From Candidatus Fermentithermobacillaceae bacterium (GTDB lineage Bacteria > Bacillota > Sulfobacillia > Fermentithermobacillales > Fermentithermobacillaceae), in assembly GCA_012840345.1 (NCBI GenBank), contig DULO01000008.1, positions 1 through 40,742 of the forward strand: 40,742 nucleotides of DNA. Reading direction: 5' to 3'. Position 1 is the first letter of the stretch. The number at the start of each line of letters is the position of its first letter. The notes below the pieces were generated by a model. The model was not told where the DNA came from and did not search any database. It saw only the letters and a list, made by a program, of their open reading frames with translations. Shown here in pieces: positions 25,148 to 33,855 of this stretch. A program made the translations under genes and the position numbers.

Positions 25148-26203
25148 TTGCCAGAACTCCGCTTTGACATCCTGACAGGAGATTTTGCCATCATCGCGAC
25201 AGAAAGGGCCAAGAGACCGTCTGACTTTAAGGCTTCCAAAGAAGCGGAACACCTGCCCGAGCGCGACCCGAAATGCCCGTTTTGCCCGGGAAACGAGAAG
25301 CTGACTCCTCCGGAAACCTACGCTTTACGAAACGGCACCGAACCGGACTCTCCGGGGTGGACGGTCAGGGTTGTGCCAAACAAGTTTCCCGCTCTGTCTC
25401 CGGCTTCCGGCGCGTCTTTGGAGGAACTGGAGGCGTTAAGGGCAGGCATGTCCTGGCCTCCGGAGACCGGCGACTCCTCCATGTATTGGGAAGTCCCGGC
25501 CGTGGGCGCCCACGAAGTGGTAGTGGAGTCAGCGCGGCATGACCTAAGCTTGGGGGATTACACGAGAGAACACCTGGCGAGCGTCCTGGAAGTCCTGAAA
25601 ACTAGAATGCTGGCGTTGTACGACCGGCAGGAAATCAAGTACGTTCAGGTTTTCCGGAACTTCGGTCCGGCAGGCGGGGCTTCTTTGGCGCATCCCCATT
25701 TTCAGATCATCGCCCTGCCCGTGGTGCCGCCCAGGGTGTCCCTTGAGCAGGCCCGCTTTCTCAAGTATGAGTCCACTACGAGAAGGTGCTTGTTGTGCGA
25801 CCTGGTGGAACGGGAGATCGAGAAGGGGGAACGGGTGATCGCCAAGACCGACGAGTTCGTTGTGCTGTGCCCGTTCGCGTCGCGGCACTCCTTCGAGACC
25901 TCCATTATTCCCAGGAAACACTCGCCGAATTTCGCGGCGTCGTCGGGCGCCGAGCTGTCATCCCTCGCCGACACAATGGGAGACCTTTTTTCCCGTTACG
26001 AGACTATGTTTCCTTCGCTGTCTTACAACATGGTGCTTCACAGCGCGCCTCTCTCGGGGCGGAACAAGGGAGGCCAGCCTTACCACTGGCACTTTCACAT
26101 CTTGCCCAGGTTGACCATTGAGGCCGGGCTGGAGCTTGGAACGCACGTTCAAATCAACCCGACCCCTCCTGAAGTCGCGCGCGAGCAGTTTCTTTCAGTA
26201 TAG
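25148..26203 (+). CDS. galT: Galactose-1-phosphate uridylyltransferase family enzyme
   Basis: A 351-residue HIT-superfamily nucleotidyltransferase. The zinc-type pair is in CPFCPGNEKLTPPE, followed by VRVVPNKFPALSP. The active site AHPHFQIIALPVVPP has the HPHxQ motif whose second His carries the nucleotide. CLLCDLVEREIEKGERVI starts the second half-domain, which also holds HWHFHILPR. Start TTG 25148 lies behind GGACGGGG. It normally exchanges UMP between UDP-glucose and galactose 1-phosphate (Leloir pathway). No galK or galE is nearby and glgA follows after 24 bases, so another hexose-1-phosphate substrate, as in ADP-glucose phosphorylase relatives, is possible. Confidence 0.85.
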   Translation: MPELRFDILTGDFAIIATERAKRPSDFKASKEAEHLPERDPKCPFCPGNEKLTPPETYALRNGTEPDSPGWTVRVVPNKFPALSPASGASLEELEALRAGMSWPPETGDSSMYWEVPAVGAHEVVVESARHDLSLGDYTREHLASVLEVLKTRMLALYDRQEIKYVQVFRNFGPAGGASLAHPHFQIIALPVVPPRVSLEQARFLKYESTTRRCLLCDLVEREIEKGERVIAKTDEFVVLCPFASRHSFETSIIPRKHSPNFAASSGAELSSLADTMGDLFSRYETMFPSLSYNMVLHSAPLSGRNKGGQPYHWHFHILPRLTIEAGLELGTHVQINPTPPEVAREQFLSV

Positions 26204-26227
26204 ACACTACCGAGGCAGGCGATTTCC

Positions 26228-27703
26228 ATGCTGGACACGGGCATGAACATACTCTTGGTTTCGTCTGAGGTAGCCCCCTTCGCGAAGACCGGCGGCCTCG
26301 CCGACGTGGCCGGGTCCCTGCCAAAAGCTTTGGCCCTGCAGGGGAACGACATCAGGGTTATGATGCCGAGGTACCGCGGCATTCAAAGCCACTCGATCGT
26401 GGCCGATTTTCCCGTGGAGGTCGGGGGACGCAAAGAAACCTGCATAGTAAGGACCGGGTACATTGAGGCCAAGAGCGATATGGGAACCAGGCGTGTTCCC
26501 GTCTATTTCCTGGACAACTACCACTACTTTGACAGGGAGCGCTACTACATGTTCGGCGATGAGCCTCTCAGGTTCGGATTCTTTGACAAGGCCTGCGTCG
26601 CGGCCTGTGAGGTCCTGGGTTTCCGTCCCGACGTAGTACACTGCAATGACTGGCAGAGCGGGCTCATCCCCCTGTTAATTCGAGAGCGCGCCAAGGAGAA
26701 CGACTTCTGGAAAGACGTGGCGACTTGCTTCACCATCCATAATCTGCGTTACCAGGGACGGTTTCCGAGGGACGTGCTCAGGCAGTTGGGGATAGGGCAG
26801 GAACACTTCCATCCGGAGGGGCTCGAGTACTACGGAGACGTGAACTTCATGAAGGCCGGAATCGTCTACTCTGACGTCTTGAACACGGTCTCCGAGACTT
26901 ACGCCAAAGAGATACAGACTCCCGAGTTTGGGGAGGGGCTGGACGGGATACTCCGGAAACGCTCCAAAGACCTTTACGGGATCGTGAACGGAATCAACTA
27001 TCACGAGTTCAACCCCAAGTCCGACCCCCGCGTATACGCCACCTACGACTCGACTGATTTGGCACGAAAGCGCGAGAACAAGCACTCCCTCCAGAGGGAA
27101 CTGGGCCTACCGGTGTCTGACGCGCCTTTGTTGGGCCTGGTGTCGAGACTCGTGGACCAAAAGGGGCTGGACATACTCCTGGCGGCGATGCCTTCCGTGC
27201 TGGCTCAAGGATGCCAGTTTGTTCTCCTGGGCACGGGCGACAAGTTTTTTGAGGACGCTTTCTCGGAGCTGGCAAGAAAGCATCCCGATCAGATGGCCGC
27301 CGTCATCGGCTTCAACGGGGTATTGGCCCAGAAGATATACGCCGGATCCGACCTGTTTCTGATGCCATCGAAGTTCGAGCCTTGCGGGCTGGGACAGCTC
27401 ATCGCCATGCGTTACGGTTCGATCCCGGTGGTCCGTAAGACAGGGGGATTGGCCGATACCGTGATGGATTACGACGGCGACACAGGGAGCGGCAACGGCT
27501 TTGTGTTCTCGGAGTACACGGCCAAGGCGCTGGAAAACGCCGTCAAGCGGGCTCTGAACCTGTACTCGGACAAAGACGCGTGGCAGAAACTGGTCCGGGA
27601 GGCCATGGAAATGGACTTCTCCTGGAACCGCCAGGCCGCGTTATACACAGAACTCTATATCGAAGCCATGGGACGAAAAGGCAGGGTTGAGCGCCCCGCG
27701 TAA
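26228..27703 (+). CDS. glgA: Glycogen (starch) synthase, GT5
   Basis: A 491-residue GT-B enzyme that extends alpha-1,4-glucan from ADP-glucose. The donor-binding KTGGLADVAGSLPKAL lies near the N-terminus (after NILLVSSEVAPFA). VVHCNDWQSGLIPLLIRERA and FTIHNLRYQGRFP are GT5 hallmarks, and the C-domain has GLVSRLVDQKGLDIL, FLMPSKFEPCGLGQL and VRKTGGLADTV. Start ATG 26228 has GAGGCAGG about eight bases upstream; ATG 26246 is an alternative without a good ribosome site. It directly follows galT. No glgC, glgB or glgP occurs in the window, so the rest of the glycogen pathway must lie elsewhere. Confidence 0.95.
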   Translation: MLDTGMNILLVSSEVAPFAKTGGLADVAGSLPKALALQGNDIRVMMPRYRGIQSHSIVADFPVEVGGRKETCIVRTGYIEAKSDMGTRRVPVYFLDNYHYFDRERYYMFGDEPLRFGFFDKACVAACEVLGFRPDVVHCNDWQSGLIPLLIRERAKENDFWKDVATCFTIHNLRYQGRFPRDVLRQLGIGQEHFHPEGLEYYGDVNFMKAGIVYSDVLNTVSETYAKEIQTPEFGEGLDGILRKRSKDLYGIVNGINYHEFNPKSDPRVYATYDSTDLARKRENKHSLQRELGLPVSDAPLLGLVSRLVDQKGLDILLAAMPSVLAQGCQFVLLGTGDKFFEDAFSELARKHPDQMAAVIGFNGVLAQKIYAGSDLFLMPSKFEPCGLGQLIAMRYGSIPVVRKTGGLADTVMDYDGDTGSGNGFVFSEYTAKALENAVKRALNLYSDKDAWQKLVREAMEMDFSWNRQAALYTELYIEAMGRKGRVERPA

Positions 27704-27744
27704 CCGCGAAGAACAGCACTAAGCCTGACGCCGGGCGCTGTAAG

Positions 27745-28890
27745 CTAGCTTGCGGCAGAGCCTTTCCGGATCACCGACTCGTAGCACCGGAGGAGGCGCT
27801 CGGCGCAAGCTTCCCTTGAGAACGCTTGAGCGTTCCTCTTGGCGTTTTGGCTCATTTCCTCAAGGCGTTTCTCGTCTCGCAACAGGGAGGAAGCTTTCTC
27901 CGCCAGCTCTCCGGGGTCGTTCTTGCAGAGATACCCGTCCACGCCGTCTTCGACCATGTCGTTTACGCCCAACGCGCCAACAGCGACTGCAGGGAGGCCT
28001 GCGGCTTTGGCTTCCACCAGAACCAGGCCCTGAGTATCGGTGAGAGAAGTAAACAAGAACAAGTCGGCGCCGGCGTAAACGCTGGGCATTTTGTCGGGCA
28101 GGACGGTCCCTATGAAGAAGGCGCGGTCCGCAACTCCCAGCGACCGGGCTTCTTCCTTTAGGGTTTCCCTGAGCGGCCCGTCGCCTACCAGGACCAAGTT
28201 GGCCTCGGTCTTCTTGGCGATCTCCGCGAACGCTTTCAACAGGACCGACAGATTCTTTTCCAGACCCAATCTACCGCTGGTGAGGACCACTTGCCCTTTC
28301 GGGATACCGTATGTCTCGTGGAGAAAACCCGGATCGCCGGTCTGGAACTCGGCCACAGGTATCCCGTTAGGTATGGGAAGGGGATTTACGGCCGGGTCTT
28401 TTCCGTGCAGGTACCGCGCTATGGTCGCGGACGGGGTAATGACAGCGTCCGCGCTCCGGGCCACCCTTAAAGCTGTGCGCTCTACCAACGTAGACATCTT
28501 GGGGCCGACGACCGGCACGTAGTGGGAGTACATGTTGTACATCGTGTGGTAGGTCATGACCACAGGTATGCCCATTCGCCTCGCCGCCCTAAGTGCGGCG
28601 GCGCAGAGGTTAAAGGGCGAGTGTATGTGTATCACGTCAGGATTGGCCCGAGAAATCTCATTCCTAATCCTGAAGTACATCGGAACGGCAACATAGTAAG
28701 TCTTGTTGGTAGGGGCGCGGAACGAGGGGAACCGGACGACGCCTTCCTCCGGCGGAGTTCCCGGATAAGAAGGGCAAAACACCGTCACGTTGTGGCCCAT
28801 TCGGGTCAAGGTGTCCTTCATCGTGGCTACCGCCCGGGTTACGCCTGAGACGTACGGGTAGTAACTGTCGCTCACCATGGTTATTCTCAA
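27745..28890 (-). CDS. Glycosyltransferase family 4, diacylglycerol-glucosyltransferase-like
   Basis: A 381-residue GT4 enzyme. The N-domain begins RITMVSDSYYPYVSGVTRAV and has IHIHSPFNLCAAALRAARRM and VVMTYHTMYNMYSHYVP, patterns shared with glycolipid-forming GT4 enzymes of Firmicutes. The C-domain has TSGRLGLEKNLSVLLKAFAE and LFLFTSLTDTQGLVLVEAKA, which holds the EX7E region. Start TTG 28890 lies nine bases behind GGAGGGGG on the minus strand, with a well-placed promoter. It is convergent with glgA and divergent from galU, which can supply UDP-glucose. Glycolipid synthesis at the inner membrane face is the best guess; mannosyl transfer is possible. Confidence 0.8.
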   Translation of the reverse strand: MRITMVSDSYYPYVSGVTRAVATMKDTLTRMGHNVTVFCPSYPGTPPEEGVVRFPSFRAPTNKTYYVAVPMYFRIRNEISRANPDVIHIHSPFNLCAAALRAARRMGIPVVMTYHTMYNMYSHYVPVVGPKMSTLVERTALRVARSADAVITPSATIARYLHGKDPAVNPLPIPNGIPVAEFQTGDPGFLHETYGIPKGQVVLTSGRLGLEKNLSVLLKAFAEIAKKTEANLVLVGDGPLRETLKEEARSLGVADRAFFIGTVLPDKMPSVYAGADLFLFTSLTDTQGLVLVEAKAAGLPAVAVGALGVNDMVEDGVDGYLCKNDPGELAEKASSLLRDEKRLEEMSQNAKRNAQAFSREACAERLLRCYESVIRKGSAAS

Positions 28891-28916
28891 TTGTGAAAAC
28901 CCCCTCCGTCCCTGCC

Positions 28917-28945
28917 ATTATCCACGATGCCGGGAATTGGGGCAA
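28917..28945 (-). promoter_or_regulatory. Sigma-A-type promoter for the leftward GT4 gene
   Basis: On the minus strand TTGCCC (28940-28945) and GATAAT (28917-28922) are separated by exactly 17 bases. The start would be near 28910, about 20 bases before the TTG codon. It is divergent from the galU promoter region. Confidence 0.65.
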
Positions 28946-29008
28946 CCTTCCTGAGACCATGCCCGAGAGGGTACAATAGACGAGACAAGCGCGAAAGGAG
29001 CGTACGCT

Positions 29009-29893
29009 ATGCCCGTTACTAAGGCGGTGTTTCCTGTGGCTGGCCTGGGAACCAGGTTCCTTCCGGCGACCAAGGCCCAGCCCAAAGAGATGCTTCCGTT
29101 AGTCGACAAGCCAACCATCCAGTACGTCATGGAGGAGGCCATTAAGTCCGGCATTGACGACTTCTTGTTCGTGACCGGCCGCGGCAAGATGGCCCTGGAA
29201 GACTACTTTGACCATTCGGCGGAGCTTGAGTACCACCTGAAAGAAAAGGGGAAAACTGACCTTCTTGCTCTGGTGGAAAACATAGCTTGCATGTGCCAGA
29301 TCCATTACGTTCGCCAAAAGAATCCCCTAGGCTTGGGCCACGCCGTATCCTGCGCCCGACAGCACGTGGGAAACGACCCGTACTTTGCCGTCTTGCTGGG
29401 CGATGACATCATTGTCTCGGACATACCGTGCTTAGCCCAGATGATGGTGGTTCACGAGCGCACCGGCAAAGCCGTTGTGGCCGTCCGCAGGGTGCCTCAC
29501 GAACAGGTATCTTCCTACGGCGTCATCGACGGCAGGGAGGTAGGCAAGGGCATATGGGAGATCCGGGACTTGGTGGAGAAGCCGCGTCCGGAAGACGCTC
29601 CGTCGGATTTGGCCGTCATCGGACGCTACATACTTCCGTCCTCCATCTTCCCGATACTCGACACCATCCAGCCCGGCCACGGAGGAGAAATACAGCTTAC
29701 CGACGCCCTTAGGCACCTGGCCCGGGACGGACAGATCATCGGATACGAGTTTGAAGGTACCCGTTACGATGTCGGAGATCCCAAAGGATTCCTAAGAGCC
29801 ACCATAGAGCTTGCGTTGGAGAGAGACGACCTAGGCAAAGACCTCGGCTCCTATCTCGCCCGGCTCGTGCAGGAGAGAGGCCTTAGGCCCTAA
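29009..29893 (+). CDS. galU: UTP-glucose-1-phosphate uridylyltransferase
   Basis: A 294-residue nucleotidyltransferase that makes UDP-glucose from UTP and glucose 1-phosphate. The nucleotide loop is in FPVAGLGTRFLPATKAQPKE, followed by MLPLVDKPTIQYVMEEAI. FAVLLGDDII holds the metal-binding Asp. VEKPRPEDAPSDLAVIGRYI and GHGGEIQLTDALR are further GalU signatures. Start ATG 29009 lies behind AAAGGAG. A TACAAT at 28972-28977 may be its -10, with a poor -35 (TTCCTG, 18-base spacer). The product feeds the neighbouring GT4 and galT reactions. Confidence 0.96.
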   Translation: MPVTKAVFPVAGLGTRFLPATKAQPKEMLPLVDKPTIQYVMEEAIKSGIDDFLFVTGRGKMALEDYFDHSAELEYHLKEKGKTDLLALVENIACMCQIHYVRQKNPLGLGHAVSCARQHVGNDPYFAVLLGDDIIVSDIPCLAQMMVVHERTGKAVVAVRRVPHEQVSSYGVIDGREVGKGIWEIRDLVEKPRPEDAPSDLAVIGRYILPSSIFPILDTIQPGHGGEIQLTDALRHLARDGQIIGYEFEGTRYDVGDPKGFLRATIELALERDDLGKDLGSYLARLVQERGLRP

Positions 29894-29985
29894 CTTCAGG
29901 GAACCTTCTCCAGTGTTCCGTATAAAAGGAAGGCACATTGCCCAAATATACTACGGAGCACTAGTTGAAGGGAGACCTGAGAGAT

Positions 29986-30588
29986 ATGTCCATTTCAAAC
30001 AAGGACGCCCGCATCCGTTGGGAGGATGACAGGGAACAAGACCTGTGGGATTTCATGCGGCGGCGCCTGCAAGACGGCCTCTCCGTCACCGCGGCATTGA
30101 AAGAATACGGCGACAAGAACGGTATGTCGTGGCTTACTGCCAGGTGGAAGTACTACCAGATCAGAAGCAGGCAAGGAGAGACTCCCGTCCCGCGTCAACC
30201 GTCCAAACCGGCACGCGTAAGCAGGGGACGGCGCGCGGTCGCTTCCCAACAAGAGTTCTTCAGCTACCTGACAGATCTCGTGGAAGGCTCGGCCAACTCA
30301 GGCGAGGACATTGTCCCGCTAATAAAGGGATTGTCGCGTCTCGCCATGCTGTCTTCCGAGGGGATCCGGCTAAAGGAAGCCCTTAGGGAGCGGGAGAGAC
30401 TTGCGGCATCAGCCGCCTCTGAAGCGGAGAAGGCCAGGGCCGAAAGGGACCGGGCCTTGGAGAGCCTCCAGAGGTTGTGCTCCTTCCTGGAAGAATGGCT
30501 TGCCGCGCCGCCTGTCGAGAGGGTCGGCTCTCTCAAGGAGTTCTCGGAACGCCTTAGGGCCGAGATAGACTCGGCTATGGCAAACTGA
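29986..30588 (+). CDS. RsfA-like DNA-binding protein with coiled coil
   Basis: A 200-residue protein. The first 65 residues (DDREQDLWDFMRRRLQDGLS, then SVTAALKEYGDKNGMSWLTA and RWKYYQIR) have the spacing of the Myb/SANT-like domain of RsfA-type prespore regulators. A basic linker follows (about residues 66-80), and the C-terminal half is a long charged coiled coil (RERERLAASAASEAEKARAE). Start ATG 29986 has AAGGGAG eleven bases upstream; a TTG at 29965 would precede that site and is rejected. It lies upstream of a transpeptidase gene and sigK, consistent with a sporulation role. The regulator call is inferred from the N-terminal pattern. Confidence 0.6.
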   Translation: MSISNKDARIRWEDDREQDLWDFMRRRLQDGLSVTAALKEYGDKNGMSWLTARWKYYQIRSRQGETPVPRQPSKPARVSRGRRAVASQQEFFSYLTDLVEGSANSGEDIVPLIKGLSRLAMLSSEGIRLKEALRERERLAASAASEAEKARAERDRALESLQRLCSFLEEWLAAPPVERVGSLKEFSERLRAEIDSAMAN

Positions 30589-30612
30589 ATCGTCTGAAAG
30601 CGAAGGGGCGCC

Positions 30613-32262
30613 TTGGGAGGACGGGACTTCTTCCAGGAAGCGACAAGAGACCGTCTAAGAGTTCTTCGGACGGTCTTTTCCATGGCTTTCCTCTTTTTTA
30701 TCGGCGTTCTGGCCCGCTACCAGTTGATAGGCCCGGCGCAAGGAGACCTTCTTGTGAGCCCGGCTTTCCTTCAGAGACACAAGGGGGTTCCGGTGAGTCT
30801 AGCCCGGGGGCGCATAGTGGACCGGTACGGAGTGCCCCTTCACTACCCTGAGTGGTCGTTGTCCTTGGCCATATGTCCTTCTGAAGTCGAGAACTGGGAC
30901 CGGGCCATGGAGACCCTCGAACAGATCCTGGACCCCGGGACCTTGGAGAGGATTCGGGGCTTAAGAGGCGCCTCCACCCCTGTAAAAGTGGCCAGGAACA
31001 TAAGTGGCGAAAAAGCGCAAAAGCTGCTTTTGGTAAACGAACCGGGAATATGGGCGATCCCGGAGGAGATAAGGTACGGCAAGTCATCCATCGCCCGACA
31101 CGTGGTTGGCCATATACGGCCGAACGCCTACCTTAATCCTGAGGACAACGTAGGGGAAGGCGGACTGGAAGAGGAGTACCAGGCCTTTCTGGCGGGTGGC
31201 CGTCCGGCGTGGGTGGGAAACGTCACGACCGGAGAGGGGGATCCGATTCCCGGGGCCGGGGTGCGGATCGCCCCTCCCGAAAACCCTCCGCCCGACTTGG
31301 TCACAACGCTGGACGCGCGCGTGCAGTTGGCGGTAGAGAAAGCCTTGGACGAACACAACGTCTCTCAAGGCGCGGTCGTTGTCTTAGACGCGGACAGTGC
31401 CGAAATCCTCGCCATGGCATCCAGACCTTCCTATGACCAAAACCGGCCCGACTTGCACCTTCAGGACCCCGACGCCCCGTTTGTCAACCGGGCCATCTCG
31501 GCGTTTCCGCCGGGTTCCGTATGGAAAGCGCTAATTGTGAGTTACGCTCTGGAGAAAGATCCATCCTTGCTCTACGAGACGTTCACTTGTACCGGGTCGG
31601 TAGAGGTGGGCCCCGTAAGGATCGCCTGCGGGCGGCAAGACGGCCACGGCACTATCACCCTCAAGGAAGCGCTGGCCCAATCCTGCAACTCCTGCCTCAT
31701 ACAGCTGGGCTTGAGGTTTTCAGCCACAGACCTGGTAAACTGGGCCAAGGAGCTTGGGTTTGGCGAGGAGACGGATGTTCCTCTTCCTAATGAGGCGCGG
31801 GGCACCCTTCCAAACCCATATACCATGTACGCGGGCGACATAGCGAACTTCTGCATCGGCCAGGGATACATCACCGCCACCCCGCTTCAAATAGCCGCTT
31901 TTTACAGGACCATCGCTGACCAGGGGGTCTATAAAGCTCCCCGCCTGATCCTTGGCGAAAGGGAAGGAGACAACTCCGGAAAGCGCGTCTTCTCAGAAGA
32001 AACCGCGGAAGCCTTGTCCAGCGCGCTTCTCATGGGTACGAGGACGGGTACCGGCCAAAACGCTTGGGTACCCGTGTACGGATCGGTGGGAAAGACGGGC
32101 ACGGCTGAATCGGGGCTCAGTTCGCCGCACGCTTGGTTCGCGGGCTGGGCGCCCGTCCTAAAGCCCGAGTACGTGGTCGTAGTGTTCGTGCAGGAGGACG
32201 GCGACGGACCTTCCCGGGCGGCACCGTTGTTCAGAGATATCTGCACTTCCCTCTTGCGCTAG
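30613..32262 (+). CDS. Penicillin-binding transpeptidase, PBP2/SpoVD type
   Basis: A 549-residue class B penicillin-binding protein that cross-links peptidoglycan outside the membrane. One N-terminal membrane segment (VFSMAFLFFIGVLARYQLI) is followed by RGRIVDRYGVPLHY, the start of the dimerisation domain. The transpeptidase domain has all three motifs: Ser302-x-x-Lys305 (PPGSVWKA), Ser357-x-Asn359 (QSCNS) and Lys494-Thr-Gly (GKTGTAES). No PASTA domain. Start TTG 30613 is weakly supported (GGGGCGCC just before it). It is 24 bases after the RsfA-like gene and 82 before sigK, suggesting a spore-wall role as for SpoVD, but a vegetative PBP2 cannot be excluded. Confidence 0.9.
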   Translation: MGGRDFFQEATRDRLRVLRTVFSMAFLFFIGVLARYQLIGPAQGDLLVSPAFLQRHKGVPVSLARGRIVDRYGVPLHYPEWSLSLAICPSEVENWDRAMETLEQILDPGTLERIRGLRGASTPVKVARNISGEKAQKLLLVNEPGIWAIPEEIRYGKSSIARHVVGHIRPNAYLNPEDNVGEGGLEEEYQAFLAGGRPAWVGNVTTGEGDPIPGAGVRIAPPENPPPDLVTTLDARVQLAVEKALDEHNVSQGAVVVLDADSAEILAMASRPSYDQNRPDLHLQDPDAPFVNRAISAFPPGSVWKALIVSYALEKDPSLLYETFTCTGSVEVGPVRIACGRQDGHGTITLKEALAQSCNSCLIQLGLRFSATDLVNWAKELGFGEETDVPLPNEARGTLPNPYTMYAGDIANFCIGQGYITATPLQIAAFYRTIADQGVYKAPRLILGEREGDNSGKRVFSEETAEALSSALLMGTRTGTGQNAWVPVYGSVGKTGTAESGLSSPHAWFAGWAPVLKPEYVVVVFVQEDGDGPSRAAPLFRDICTSLLR

Positions 32263-32344
32263 ACGCCGGGACACGCACCGGATCTTCAGTTTTGGAATAG
32301 GATATAGGGTCCCATAAACCCAATCCCAAACGGAGGTTTCGAGC

Positions 32345-33046
32345 GTGCTCGCGTTTCTTCCGCAGATCGGCTCCTTTCTTCTTCGGATCCTGCAAACATG
32401 CCTGGGATTCGTATCCGGAAACCATTTCCCGTTGCCCCTCTCGGAAGAAGAGGAAAGGGCCTGCCTTCAGGCGGTAAAAAAAGGAGACATAGAGAGCCGG
32501 AACACGCTGGTGGAACACAATCTAAGGCTGGTAGCCCACATCGTAAAGAAGTTTGACCCGAATCCTCAGGAAATCGAAGACATGATCTCTATCGGCAGCA
32601 TAGGCCTGGTAAAAGCCATAAACACCTATCAAGACGACAAGGGCACCCGCCTCGCGACCTACGCCTCACGGTGCATTGAGAATGAGATCCTTATGCACCT
32701 TAGGGCAACCCGCAACGACAAGAACGAGTTGCACCTGTTCGATCCGCTGGGGGGAGAAGACGAGGACGGAGACGTCTCCTACATGGACATCATCCACGAT
32801 GAAGAACCGGACGTGGCTGAGGTGGTAACGGCCAAGGTCCAGGCTGAGAGCGTTCTCGCCAGGCTGTCGGTGCTTGATGACAAAGAGCGGGAAGTACTCG
32901 AGTTAAGGTACGGGCTGTGCGGCAGGCCGCAGAAAACCCAGAGAGAGATCGCGAGGTTGCTTGGGATCTCAAGGTCCTACGTCAGCAGGATAGAAAAGCG
33001 GGCCCTATCTAAACTGTCAAAAGCGTGTCAGCCTTCTCTGCAGTAG
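32345..33046 (+). CDS. sigK: Sporulation sigma factor, sigma-K type
   Basis: A 233-residue sigma-70 family factor. The N-terminus is a short hydrophobic pro-sequence (FLPQIGSFLLRILQTCLGFV), as in pro-sigma-K, which needs SpoIVFB cleavage. Region 2 reads NLRLVAHIVKKF, then ISIGSIGLVKAINTY and ATYASRCIENEILMHLRATR. Region 4 has DDKEREVLELRYGL and QREIARLLGISRSYVSRIEK. FPLPLSEEEE just after the pro-sequence favours sigma-K over sigma-E. Start GTG 32345 has GGAGG eight bases upstream. The gene is in one piece, with no skin-type interruption. Directs late mother-cell genes (coat, cortex maturation). Confidence 0.9.
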   Translation: MLAFLPQIGSFLLRILQTCLGFVSGNHFPLPLSEEEERACLQAVKKGDIESRNTLVEHNLRLVAHIVKKFDPNPQEIEDMISIGSIGLVKAINTYQDDKGTRLATYASRCIENEILMHLRATRNDKNELHLFDPLGGEDEDGDVSYMDIIHDEEPDVAEVVTAKVQAESVLARLSVLDDKEREVLELRYGLCGRPQKTQREIARLLGISRSYVSRIEKRALSKLSKACQPSLQ

Positions 33047-33153
33047 CCGAAAGGAAGTCCAGAACCGGTCCATGAGAATAGGGAATGGGGAAGCGATTAT
33101 GAGAACCGCCCTCTCTTTGGTACTATATTAGTGCCGAAAGGGGGCGGGCTTGT

Positions 33154-33714
33154 TTGGCCAAGGTTCAGGAATACAGGGGAAGCGGTCCTATGAGACTCCT
33201 TACGCCTTCCCTCCGAGTCGCGACCATCTATGACCTCCCGCTTGACTGGCTGAAAACCAAATCGATCCGCGCGATAGTCACCGATTTGGACAACACTCTT
33301 GTGCCGTGGAGGGACTACAAGGTGGCGGATCAACTGTCAGGGTGGTTTAAAGAGCTCCACGGATTAGGCTATCGCACCGTAATTCTCACCAACGCGCGCC
33401 CGTCGCCCACCATCAAGAAGATGTCGGAGGACTTGGGCACCCAGCTCGTCATAGGAGCCCGCAAGCCGGTGCAGCGCTTTTTCCGCGAAGCCTTGGCTAA
33501 AGTGGATGCTGTCCCAGCCGAGACTTGCGTAATAGGAGACCAAGTGTTCACCGATGTGTTGGGCGGAAACCTTCTAGGCTGCTACACGGTGCTTGTCGAC
33601 AGGATCGGGGACCGGGAGTTCATCGGTACCAGGTTCATGCGAATCTTTGAGCGGATGGTGCTAAGACGCCTATCCTCCACTAACCCCATCGCGGAGCCCG
33701 GCGACGGCCACTAA
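33154..33714 (+). CDS. yqeG: YqeG family HAD-IIIA phosphatase
   Basis: A 186-residue haloacid dehalogenase-type phosphatase. Motif I is VTDLDNTLVPW with both Asp residues, motif II VILTNA, motif III the lysine of GARKPVQRF, and motif IV CVIGDQVFTDVLGG. The C-terminal LVDRIGDREFIGTRFMR is typical of YqeG. The family is conserved in Firmicutes and cyanobacteria; its physiological substrate is not settled (phosphatidylglycerophosphate phosphatase activity is known for related proteins). Start TTG 33154 follows a GGGGGCGGG stretch. In Bacillus it heads the yqeH-aroE-yqeI run, which is absent here. Confidence 0.92.
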   Translation: MAKVQEYRGSGPMRLLTPSLRVATIYDLPLDWLKTKSIRAIVTDLDNTLVPWRDYKVADQLSGWFKELHGLGYRTVILTNARPSPTIKKMSEDLGTQLVIGARKPVQRFFREALAKVDAVPAETCVIGDQVFTDVLGGNLLGCYTVLVDRIGDREFIGTRFMRIFERMVLRRLSSTNPIAEPGDGH

Positions 33715-33855
33715 ACCCCACAATGGGCCTTATGGCCTACCTGTATCTCTGAATCACCAGTTTAGCCCGGCAACTGTATGGGCCTTGGGTCTCACTTTTC
33801 TCCTGTGAATTCCGATGATAGGTGTGTAGTTAATCCTCGCGCGGAGGCGGGGTTC

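Noticed and set aside
29894-29985. Possible sigma-F or sigma-G promoter before the RsfA-like gene (GTATA and TATACTA are present)
   Set aside because: The 22-base spacing between the two elements does not fit either consensus.
32263-32344. Possible sigma-E promoter before sigK (GAATAG and CATAAACC)
   Set aside because: The spacing is too short and the -10 lacks its final T, so no site is called although sigma-E control would be expected.
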